This document shows positions 1-7,400 of a stretch of DNA of 8,376 nt, one piece after another. The stretch is from Candidatus Rifleibacteriota bacterium. Its GTDB lineage: Bacteria > UBP17 > UBA6191 > JACPRK01. Made by a program: the position numbers and the translations under genes. The notes below the pieces were generated by a model. The model saw only the letters and a list, made by a program, of their open reading frames with translations, did not search any database and was not told the origin of the DNA. The first letter of the stretch is position 1. Each line of letters begins with the position of its first letter. The DNA is taken from contig JACQZL010000353.1 of NCBI GenBank assembly GCA_016213865.1, forward strand, positions 1-8,376. Direction: 5' to 3'.

Positions 1-235
1 CTCCCAGGTTCACGCACCCGATGTCGACGCGGGCGCTCCCGCCGTCTCCGCACTGCACGACCGAGATGTTCGTCGCGTTCACGACCGTGCTGATGTTGAG
101 GCCGTCGTAGCTGGGCGGACCCTCGGCGGGCCGCGCGGGAGTGGACGCGGTCCGGCAGATGAGAGGCGATGCAATCCACAGGACCACGAGGGCCAAGGCC
201 ACATAGAGAGGAAGCTGCCACTTGAGGGATCTCAC
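1..235 (-). CDS. Exported or membrane-anchored protein, N-terminal fragment (cut by window edge)
   Basis: Only the first 78 codons are inside the window. The GTG start at 235-233 is chosen because a near-perfect Shine-Dalgarno (AGGAGGT, 247-241) sits five bases upstream. The protein begins MRSLKWQLPLYVALALVVLW, followed by IASPLICRTAS. This is a basic N-terminus and a hydrophobic stretch at about residues 7-25, either a Sec signal peptide or a membrane anchor. There is a Cys at residue 26, but no clean lipobox. After a Pro/Ala-rich spacer comes STVVNATNISVVQCGDGG and ARVDIGCVNLG. The spacing of this segment faintly recalls the first strands of staphylococcal-nuclease-like domains (VVDGDTI...VRLIGID), but the acidic catalytic residues are not matched, so no function is assigned. 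It follows the cNMP-binding gene on the same strand after a 156-base gap and has its own strong ribosome site, so it may be separately expressed. Confidence 0.7.
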   Translation of the reverse strand, partial: MRSLKWQLPLYVALALVVLWIASPLICRTASTPARPAEGPPSYDGLNISTVVNATNISVVQCGDGGSARVDIGCVNLG

Positions 236-240
236 GACTG

Positions 241-247
241 ACCTCCT
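241..247 (-). promoter_or_regulatory. Strong Shine-Dalgarno of the left-edge gene
   Basis: AGGAGGT on the minus strand lies five bases before the GTG at 235. It is the best ribosome-binding site in the window and is the main reason for calling this short partial gene. Confidence 0.7.
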
Positions 248-342
248 GGGCGTGTCTCGTTCAGCTCGACACGGGGGTGAAGTGCGTCTGTTCTGGAGTC
301 CGGTCCGTTGTGCTCACAGGTCCTGAAGATCGGCCAGGGATC

Positions 343-376
343 CGACCCGCGGCTTCGAGCGCTTGGCCCCGGGTCG
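343..376 (-). terminator. GC-rich hairpin after the cNMP-binding gene (possible terminator)
   Basis: CGACCCG (343-349) pairs perfectly with CGGGTCG (370-376). After a C-C mismatch, three further pairs (351-353 with 366-368) extend the stem, leaving a loop of about 12 bases. It lies 16 bases past the TAG of the preceding gene, where an operon end would be expected. There is no run of T on either side, so it does not meet the criteria of an intrinsic terminator. It could instead stabilise the 3' end of the message or be chance in GC-rich DNA. Confidence 0.3.
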
Positions 377-391
377 TGGCCCTCGGGGTCT

Positions 392-877
392 CTACATCCG
401 GCCGCCGGTGTAGCAACTGCGCATATAGACGTACCGCTCGTTGAGCAGCCGCAGCCGGTTACTGACGTCCATTAACATACGGAAGAAGAGCTTGGCCACC
501 ATCGGTTCGCCCCGGCCTCGCAGACGATCGACGACCGTCCGGCCGATCCAGATGACCTTGGCCGGCTCCAGAGCGTGGCAGCTCGCACTGCGCATCTCCA
601 TGTCGAGCAGCGCCATCTCGCCGAAGAAGTCGCCGCCCTTGAGGACCGCGAGGAGATGCTCCTTGCCGCGGTTGTCCTTCTTGAAGACGCGGACCTGGCC
701 CTCCATGATGATGAAGAAGCCGTCGCCGACCTGCCCCTCTTCGCAGATGACCGGGTTCTGCTCGTCGTACTCCCGGATCTTGCAGTCGGTGCTGAGGAGA
801 CCGAGCTCGTCGTCGGTCAAGTCCGCAAGCAACGGGCAGGCTTTCAGCTCTGCGTGGTGCGGGATCGCTGTGTCCAT
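392..877 (-). CDS. Stand-alone cyclic-nucleotide-binding domain protein (Crp/PKA-R fold, no DNA-binding domain)
   Basis: This 161-residue cytoplasmic protein is almost entirely one cNMP-binding domain. Residues 9-30 (LKACPLLADLTDDELGLLS) form the usual N-terminal helical entry, and the beta-roll spans about 35-112. The phosphate-binding cassette FGEMALLDMEMRSAS (85-99) keeps the GE pair (86-87) and Arg96. The Glu-to-Arg spacing of nine matches the PKA-type cassette, so nucleotide binding is plausible. Helices at about 113-150 follow the domain. There is no helix-turn-helix as in Crp/FNR, so direct transcriptional control is unlikely and a role as a cNMP-responsive partner or adaptor is more likely. 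GGAG lies about 10 bases upstream of the ATG. The gene starts 48 bases after the lipoprotein gene and is the last clear member of the ATPase operon. It ends in TAG; beyond it the frame stays open for 25 codons to a TGA at 316-314. The family call is firm; the partner is inferred. Confidence 0.9.
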   Translation of the reverse strand: MDTAIPHHAELKACPLLADLTDDELGLLSTDCKIREYDEQNPVICEEGQVGDGFFIIMEGQVRVFKKDNRGKEHLLAVLKGGDFFGEMALLDMEMRSASCHALEPAKVIWIGRTVVDRLRGRGEPMVAKLFFRMLMDVSNRLRLLNERYVYMRSCYTGGRM

Positions 878-925
878 CTGCCTGGGCTCCAGTCTCGGGA
901 CAGGTTCGGTGCGCTTCGCGAGATC

Positions 926-1471
926 TCAGGGAATCGGCGCACTCGTGAAGCTGTCGAATTTCCAGTCGTCGCCCTCTTTGACAAGCTTGAAGACCAACCG
1001 CCGGCGGTGCTCGCTGGGGGCCGATGCGCCGGCGAACGTGGCGTGGGTGAGCACCACGACCGAGGCCTCGGTGTCGCCGATCTGGCTGGCACTCTCGTCG
1101 ACCTGCCAGTCGTCGAAGTACCCTCCGAGTCGGTCCAGTTTCTCGAATCCGGCAGCGTTGTAGCGCGAGTATTCCTCCTGCGACAGCTCCCGGCGCCGGT
1201 CACGCGTGAGCTTGTCGTAGAGACGATCGAAGGCGCGTTCCTGCATGTCCAGGAGCACGCCTTCCGTGAATCGCTTGGCCGACACGCCGGGGGCCTTACG
1301 CTCGCAGCCGGACGGCCCCACGAGCGCGAGGGTCATCATACACAGGACGAGAGCAACTCGCGCACGGACGGGGCCGGGAACTCCAGGTCTGGAGTCTCGG
1401 GGTGAGTGCACTGCTTGCGCTTGAATCCCCATGGTCGCCGCGGCCGGTCGGACCGGATCGTCTGCATTCAT
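926..1471 (-). CDS. Small probable lipoprotein with a possible NTF2-like/DUF4878-type domain
   Basis: This 181-residue hypothetical protein probably acts at the envelope. Residues 36-55 (RARVALVLCMMTLALVGPSG) form a basic and hydrophobic signal segment ending at Cys56. SGC fits positions -2 to +1 of a lipobox, but Pro at -3 is atypical, so lipidation is likely rather than certain. The mature part has an amphipathic helical half (KRFTEGVLLDMQERAFDRLY...) and a strand-rich C-terminus (ASVVVLTHATFAG, RRRLVFKLVKEGDDWKFDSF). The 'DDWKFDSF' ending resembles the last strand of NTF2-like small exported domains, but no family is firmly recognised. The ATG at 1471 gives an unusually long 35-residue lead before the hydrophobic core; Met14 (ATG at 1432) is a reasonable alternative. 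Neither has a good Shine-Dalgarno, which suggests translation coupled to the FecR-like gene ending 20 bases upstream. Confidence 0.75.
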   Translation of the reverse strand: MNADDPVRPAAATMGIQAQAVHSPRDSRPGVPGPVRARVALVLCMMTLALVGPSGCERKAPGVSAKRFTEGVLLDMQERAFDRLYDKLTRDRRRELSQEEYSRYNAAGFEKLDRLGGYFDDWQVDESASQIGDTEASVVVLTHATFAGASAPSEHRRRLVFKLVKEGDDWKFDSFTSAPIP

Positions 1472-1491
1472 TGTAACCGGTGGCGACCGGC

Positions 1492-2940
1492 TCAGGGGAT
1501 CTCGATCAGCTCTTCGATGCGGTCCTTGATCCGGTTGACCCTCTCGAGCAGCGAGTCCCGCTGGGCCGTCAGCGCCCGGGCGAGCGTCGCGTCCGTCGGA
1601 GGGGTCCCCAGCGCCGAGAGCTGCGTGGCCAGGTTGGCCAGAGTCTGCTCGGTCCGGGTCAGCTCCTGGCGAGTCTCGAGCAGCCCCTGCCGCGTCTGGA
1701 ACCAGAGACTGCGGCCCAACGCCTGCCGGCGGCGGGCTTCCAGAAGATCGTCACGAGTCGAGTCGTCGGCGTAGAGGGCCACCCGGCGGTGGGCCCGGTC
1801 CAACATCTCGCCACGGATCAGGGTCTGTTCGCGCCGGTTCAGCATCCAGGCCTTCTTGTGCTGGCTGTCCTCCTGCAAGAGTGTCTTGCGGCTCTTCGAG
1901 GCGGAGAACTGGCGGTCGAACTCTTCCTTGTCGGCAGCCGCTTGCTGGGCCAAGGCCAGTTCCCAGCGGCGCATCCTCTCCTCGGGGCTCCTCAATCCGT
2001 GCATGCGATCGCGTAGGCTCAGGGCCGGCTCGACAGCCGAGCGCTTCGGGGGTCCGACAGCGTCCCCCGCTCGGCGCGCGGCACCGGCAGGGCGGGCCGG
2101 CGTCGAGGGAGCCGCTGCCTTGCTATTGCGCGTCCGATCGGGGCCTTTCGCACCGGGAGCAGGTAGGACCTTCGCCGCCGCGGTTTCCGGCTCGGCGGGC
2201 GGGGCCGACTCGGGGCCGTCCAGAGAGCTGGGTGTGGGACCCGTGTCGGAGAAGCGCTCCAATTCCTGGCGAAGGGAGGCGGAAAACCGGCGCACGAGCG
2301 GCGCTCGCCCGGGCTCGAACAGCATCTCCATTCCCGTCCCGGCAAGCCTCTCCCTCCCGTGCTCTCTGTCGCGGCCAGCCACGACGCCGCTGAGGACTCT
2401 GAGCCGAGTGGGCGCGCCGTCCAGTACTTCGACCGAGAAACGCGCTCCACGCGCCGAGAGCTCGGCGTCGGGCGTGACCAGCACCAATCGCTCCTGGTCC
2501 AGGGCCCTCACGTCGGCCGTGCCGGCATCCATCAGCAGCTCCGACGCCCGGACGAGGAGGAAGCTCTCACCCCGGGTGCGCAGGACGGCGCGCGCGGGTA
2601 TCTGCAGCTCCACGCGCGAGCTGTCCAGGACCCGGAGCTCCTCTCCCGAACGGAGGCTGGTGACTCCCTTGAAAGTCTGCCAGCGCGACCAACCGCGCAT
2701 GCGGACGAAAAAGGGACCCTGCAGACTGACGGCCCGCGCCACGACCCCTTCGACCGGGACCGTCTTTCGCGTGGCGGCAGGGGGTGCCGGCCTGCGTCCG
2801 ACACGGTTAACGGCTCCCTTGACGTTCGCCGCCCAGGCCCCGGCCGGTCCGGCGGCGGTCAGCAGCAGCACCAGCAGCCAGGTCAGGAGTCGCGTCGCGG
2901 ATCGACCTCTGGCCTGCAGCTTGCGTTGGACAGCCCTCAC
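1492..2940 (-). CDS. Secreted FecR-like domain protein with helical C-terminal region
   Basis: This 482-residue protein is predicted to be exported. Residues 1-37 form a Sec signal peptide: a basic start, hydrophobic LLTWLLVLLLTAAG, and cleavage after AWA37. Residues about 60-195 resemble the FecR domain, a beta-rich periplasmic fold. Visible matches are GEELRVLDSSRVELQIP in the first half and the typical later block TPDAELSARGARFSVEVLDG followed by LRVLSGVVAG. A disordered Pro/Ala-rich stretch (about 230-315) follows. From about 320 to 480 the protein is rich in Arg, Glu, Gln and Leu, predicted helical and probably coiled coil (LLETRQELTRTEQTLANLAT, LLERVNRIKDRIEELIEIP). It is not a classical FecR sigma regulator: it lacks the N-terminal cytoplasmic anti-sigma part, and no ECF sigma or TonB receptor gene is adjacent. 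Its GTG start overlaps the ATPase stop by four bases (GTGA), implying translational coupling and a shared process. A role as a peptidoglycan- or surface-associated structural partner is inference. Confidence 0.8.
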   Translation of the reverse strand: MRAVQRKLQARGRSATRLLTWLLVLLLTAAGPAGAWAANVKGAVNRVGRRPAPPAATRKTVPVEGVVARAVSLQGPFFVRMRGWSRWQTFKGVTSLRSGEELRVLDSSRVELQIPARAVLRTRGESFLLVRASELLMDAGTADVRALDQERLVLVTPDAELSARGARFSVEVLDGAPTRLRVLSGVVAGRDREHGRERLAGTGMEMLFEPGRAPLVRRFSASLRQELERFSDTGPTPSSLDGPESAPPAEPETAAAKVLPAPGAKGPDRTRNSKAAAPSTPARPAGAARRAGDAVGPPKRSAVEPALSLRDRMHGLRSPEERMRRWELALAQQAAADKEEFDRQFSASKSRKTLLQEDSQHKKAWMLNRREQTLIRGEMLDRAHRRVALYADDSTRDDLLEARRRQALGRSLWFQTRQGLLETRQELTRTEQTLANLATQLSALGTPPTDATLARALTAQRDSLLERVNRIKDRIEELIEIP

Positions 2941-4427
2941 TTCTTCTCCGATTTCTTGAGCCGCCGCAGGAGCGCAGTGTCGGCTGGCAGTCGCGAGCGC
3001 AGGTGGCCGGTCAGATCTTGACCTTCCGCCGCCGGGGGCGCGCCGTCAGGAGCCTGGCCCATCTGATCGAGGTGCTGGGCGAAAGGACTGGTCACCGCCG
3101 GGTCCTGTTCCGGCGGTTTCTCGGCCATCCGCTGGCGCAGCTCGACAGCCAGGAGGTGTTCTTCCGGCGGCTGCGATGCGTCCGGGAGAGGCGCCCCTTC
3201 CGGCGTGGCTCCATCGCCGACCCTGTCCGCGAGGCTCACGCGCTGGCGCTTGCGGCGAGCCAGTTCGTCGGAGACCGCCGAGGCCGTCAGCGGCGTGGGA
3301 CCGCGCCGGGCTCGCACCGTGCTCTCGCCGCGGAACCGCATCGATTCCAGGTTGCGTTCGCGCTGCTCTTCAATCTGGCGCTGGCGCTCGATTCTCCCGT
3401 ACTCGCGCTCCACGGAGGTGCCGTCGCCGAACATCGTGTCCGGGAGCTGGAAGCTCCCAGCCCGGAACAACGTCAGGCAGCGGGGCACGTAGCCCGTCGG
3501 TTTGAAGGAGCCCACGATCTTGCCCATCGCGTCGATCCCCCGGACCTCGAAGACAAAGACATCGTGCAGGGCGACCTCGCCGTTCGGGGCAATGCCGTCC
3601 ACTTCCGAAATCCGGGTCACGCGCCGCGAACCGTCCCGGAAGCGCTCCTGCTGGACGATGATGTCGACGGTGGCTGCGATCTGCTCCCGAATGCTGGCCA
3701 TCGACAGACCCGTGCCCGCCATCATCACCATCACCTCGAGACGCGTGATCATCTCCTTGGGGGTGTTGGAGTGGGCAGTCGTCAGCGAACCTGACTGGCC
3801 GGTGGCCATCGCCTGCAGCATGTCGAGTGCTTCGCCTCCGCGGCATTCGCCGACGATGATCCGCTCTGGTCGCATGTGGAGGGCGTTGCGCACCAGCTCC
3901 CGGATCGTGATCTGGCCGGCGCCTTCCAGGTTGGCTGGGCGGCTCTCGAGAGCGACGATGTGGTCCTGCTGCAATTGCAGCTCGGCGGTGTCTTCGATCG
4001 TGACGATGCGGTCGGTGTCGGGGATGAAGGCGCTGATGGCGTTGAGCGTGGTCGTCTTGCCCGAGCCCGTGCCACCCGCGACGACGACGTTGAGCCGCGA
4101 CTGCACGGCAGCTTTGACAAAGGCCGCCATGTCCGACGAGAGCGTGTCGTTCGCGATCAGCATCTCGATCGTGTAGGGGTCGTGCGCGAACTTGCGGATG
4201 GTGATCGTCGGTCCCGTTATGGCCAGTGGAGCGATGACCGCATTGATGCGGCTGCCGTCCGGAAGCCGCGCATCGACCATGGGGCTCGTGACGTCGCACC
4301 GGCGGTTGACCGGGGCCAGCATGCGGCGAAGGACCCGAAGGACGTGAGCGTCGTCCTCGAAGACGACCTCGGACGCCTCGGTGCGGCCTCGTCGTTCGAC
4401 GAAGATGCGCCGCGGGCCGTTGACCAT
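2937..4427 (-). CDS. cpaF: CpaF/TadA-type secretion ATPase, module 3 catalytic part (downstream of the in-frame TAG)
   Basis: This 496-residue protein, if started at ATG 4427, is a type II/IV secretion-system ATPase of the CpaF family, the cytoplasmic motor of Tad pili. It begins exactly inside the conserved IMVNGP segment, so the N-terminal helical domain is missing and lies upstream of the stop. Visible motifs are DARLPDGSR (N-terminal sensor region), Walker A GGTGSGKT (Lys124), Asp box RIVTIEDTAELQ, Walker B IIVGECRGGEALDML (Glu194) and His box TTAHSNTP. All catalytic residues are present. The core ends near LPDTMFGDGTSV; a charged helix (EREYGRIERQRQIEEQRERN) and a roughly 130-residue low-complexity, probably disordered tail follow. 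No good Shine-Dalgarno lies 5-10 bases before the ATG, so expression would need reinitiation after the TAG at 4433-4431 (TAGATCATG) or readthrough. It is best read as the third module of the 4431-8165 gene. Confidence 0.85.
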   Translation of the reverse strand: MVNGPRRIFVERRGRTEASEVVFEDDAHVLRVLRRMLAPVNRRCDVTSPMVDARLPDGSRINAVIAPLAITGPTITIRKFAHDPYTIEMLIANDTLSSDMAAFVKAAVQSRLNVVVAGGTGSGKTTTLNAISAFIPDTDRIVTIEDTAELQLQQDHIVALESRPANLEGAGQITIRELVRNALHMRPERIIVGECRGGEALDMLQAMATGQSGSLTTAHSNTPKEMITRLEVMVMMAGTGLSMASIREQIAATVDIIVQQERFRDGSRRVTRISEVDGIAPNGEVALHDVFVFEVRGIDAMGKIVGSFKPTGYVPRCLTLFRAGSFQLPDTMFGDGTSVEREYGRIERQRQIEEQRERNLESMRFRGESTVRARRGPTPLTASAVSDELARRKRQRVSLADRVGDGATPEGAPLPDASQPPEEHLLAVELRQRMAEKPPEQDPAVTSPFAQHLDQMGQAPDGAPPAAEGQDLTGHLRSRLPADTALLRRLKKSEKK

Positions 4428-4430
4428 GAT

Positions 4431-4433
4431 CTA
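4431..4433 (-). other. In-frame amber codon splitting module 3 of a triple-CpaF frame
   Basis: The minus strand reads GAT ATC AGC TAG ATC ATG GTC AAC GGC. Modules 1 and 2 have VSEIMVNGP with Glu encoded by GAG (7682-7680 and 6080-6078). Module 3 reads IS-stop-IMVNGP with no gap or frame change. One G-to-T change from GAG therefore accounts for the stop. The frame on both sides is intact. Explanations are a real split gene with reinitiation at the ATG two codons later, suppression or readthrough, a young nonsense mutation, or a base-call error. Confidence 0.9.
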
Positions 4434-7400
4434 GCTGATATCCGGGTCATCCATGAGGTCCTGAATGGGGCCGTAGCCGCAGAACTCACTGAGCACCCGA
4501 CCGATCAGGGTCTCTTCCTCGGAGCGGTCGACCAGCATGCCCTCTTGCTCGCGCAACTTCCGCAAGACCTGGCCGATGAGCGTCAACATGAAGACGCGCT
4601 CGCTGTCGACGGTGGTGAAGTCATCGGGGATGGCCACGGCCTCCAGCTCGCGGGTAACGGCGTCTGTCAGGAGAAGCCGAGCCCGTTCGAAATCGTCGGC
4701 CTCGCTGGCGTGAGCGCTCCGGGCCCGGGCACCGAGGGTCCTGAGCTTGCGGAAGAGCTGCCAGCGGCGTTCGTTCTGGACCGTCGCCCCGGACCCCAGC
4801 TCACCCGCCTCGTCCCCCCGCATCGCGTCCTTCCAGGTGAAGACGCGGGTTTGCAGGATCGAACCTCGAATCGAGCCGGTCGTGCCGCCGAAGGCGGTCG
4901 GAGTTAGCCCGCGTTCGGCTGCTGCCGCCATCGTCTCCTCGAGGGCCTTGGCATCGGCCTCGGCCTTGGCTTCTTCCTCTCGGGCGAGGAGCTCGAGCCG
5001 CCGTCGCTCCGCCTCGGCGCGGGCCTGCTGCTCGGCCTGGAGTCGGGCGAAGAGCTCGTCGATATCGAGCGTCGGGCCGAAAACGGTCTGCGGGAGCTCG
5101 ATGCAGTCCTCGACGAAGCGGTTGATGAAGCTCGGGACCTGGCCGGTCGGCTCCAGCGCTCCGAGATGGGTCTCCTTGGCCCCGACCCCACGCGAAATCC
5201 AGCGGAAGATATCGATCAGGACGGGCCGATCGCCTTCGAACCCGGCCAGTTCGCTGATGTGCGTGATGCGCCGCGTGCCATCGGTGAGCCGATCCTGATG
5301 GATGATGAGGGGGATGGCCCCAGCGATCTGTTCGTTGATCGCCCGGAGCGGCAGGTTCATCCCGGAGAGCATGACCATCGTCTGGAGGCGCAGGATGGTG
5401 TCGTAGGGCGAGTTGGAGTGCAGCGTCGTCAGCGAACCGTCCTGGCCCGTGTTCATGGCCAGCAACATGTCGAGGGCCTCGCCGCCGCGGCACTCGCCGA
5501 CCAGAATGCGATCCGGGCGCATGTGCAGGGCATTCATCACGAGCTGGCGGATCGAGATGGTGCCCTTGCCCTCGATGTTGGACTGGCGCGCCTCGAGGCT
5601 GAGGACATGGTCCTGCATGAGCTGCAACTCGGCTGCATCCTCGACCGTGATGATGCGACTCTCGTCGCTGATGTAGCTGCTGATGGCGTTCAGGGTGGTC
5701 GTCTTGCCCGACCCCGTGCTGCCGGAGATGACCATGTTGAGCCGGGCCCGTACGCAGCCCGCGACGAAAGCGGCCGCCTCGCGGCTGAGAGTACCGAATC
5801 CGACCAGATCCTCGATGCCGTAGGGATCGCGCGAGAAGCGGCGGATCGTGATCGCCGAACCTGCCATCGCAATCGGCGGGATGACGATGTTGACACGGCT
5901 GCCGTCGCGAAGACGGGCGTCCACCATCGGAGCCGTCTCGTCCACGCGGCGCCCGATGGGCCGCAGGATCTGGCTGATGATGTGCCTCAGATGGGCCTCT
6001 TCCTTGAACTTGACCGGCGTCTGGACCAGCCTGCCCGCCCGCTCGACGTAGACCCGGTCGGGCCCGTTGACCATGATCTCCGACACGGTCGCATCGTCGA
6101 TCAGCACCTGCAGCGGCCCCAGGCCAACCACGTCGTTGAGCACCTCGTCGACGACCTTCTTGCGCACGGGGAGGGGCAGCTCGATCTTCTCTTCCGTCAG
6201 GATCTCGGTGAGCGCCCGCTCCACGCGCGCGGTCATCACGTGCCGCTCCTCATCGGCCGTCTCGTAGGCGCGGTCCAGCTCCTCGAAACTTCCGGCGGAA
6301 GGGAGCTTCTCGAGCACCAGCGAGCGAAGCTCCTCCACCAGCTTGAGGTCCTCGTCGTCCTTGGTCGATCGGAGGGCGAAGATCTTGCGCCGGCCGGCGA
6401 GCTGCTCGGCCAGCACTCGGAGGCGGTCACGGTGCGACGGCGTCACCGTCGAGAGTAACTCGGCCTCGGCCTCGCCGGTCTCGGGCATCGCCTGGCGCCA
6501 GTGGAAGACCATGCCGGCGGAGCTGGGAGCAGCTTCTTCCTCGTCCTCGCCCTCGGGCTTGGCGAGTGCCTGCTGCATCACGAGCTTGGCTGCGCTGGCG
6601 GCGGCCTCCGCTCGACGATCGTCCTCTTCGCGCAGGCGCAGGGACTCCCGGAATCCCTCCAGGTCGACCTCCGGACCAAAGGTGCCGTCCGGCATCGTCA
6701 CGTCGTCCCGGAGGAGCCGCTCGAGACACTTGGGCACGATCCCGGTGGGCACGTGGCGGCCCTTGGTAAGTCCCGTCGCCTCGTCGACGGCCATCGGGTC
6801 CCATCGGAAGATCTCCTGCACCAGCACCTGCTCGGAACGCATGCCGGCAATCTCGGCGATCGAGGTCACCCGGCGCACGCCGTCCTTGGCGCGAGACTGG
6901 TGGACGATGAGCTGGATGGCGCTGGCAACCTGCTCGCGGATGGCCCGGCTGGGCAGGCCCATCCCGGACATCATCACCATCGTCTCCAGGCGGTTGACCA
7001 TGTCCTGCGGGGTGTTGGCGTGGCCGGTGGTCATCGAGCCGTCGTTGCCGCTCGACATCGCGTTGAGCATGTCGAGAGCCTCGCCGCCGCGGCACTCGCC
7101 GACGATGATCCGGCCGGGGATCATGTGCAGCGAATTGCGGAGCAGGTCACGGATCGAGATCTCGCCCTTCCCCTCCATGTTCGCCTGGCGCGCTTCCAGT
7201 TGGATGACGTGCTCCTGCTGGAACTGGAGCTCGGCGGAGTCCTCGATCGTGATGATCCGGCAGTCGTGAGGCAGGAACCCCGAGAGAGCATTGAGCGTGG
7301 TCGTCTTGCCCGAGCCGGTCTCTCCGCTGACGATGATGTTGAGCTTGCTGCGCACCGCCCCTTCCAGGAAGACCGCCATCTCCCTCGAGAGGGTGCCAGC

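Noticed and set aside
1856..2959. Plus-strand ORF of 367 codons opposite the FecR-like gene
   Set aside because: Its composition is Ser/Arg/Ala-rich with no domain. The opposite strand has a signal peptide, a FecR-like block and coupling to its neighbour.
4431..4433. Selenocysteine or pyrrolysine at the in-frame stop
   Set aside because: Selenocysteine uses UGA, not UAG. Pyrrolysine is possible only with a pyl system, which is not in the window, and the position is a Glu in both paralogous modules rather than a known pyrrolysine site.
4040..7310. Near-identical DNA stretches recurring at about 4050, 5700 and 7300 that look like direct repeats
   Set aside because: They encode the Walker A motif of the three ATPase modules. 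Similarity is confined to conserved protein motifs and does not indicate a mobile or recombination repeat.
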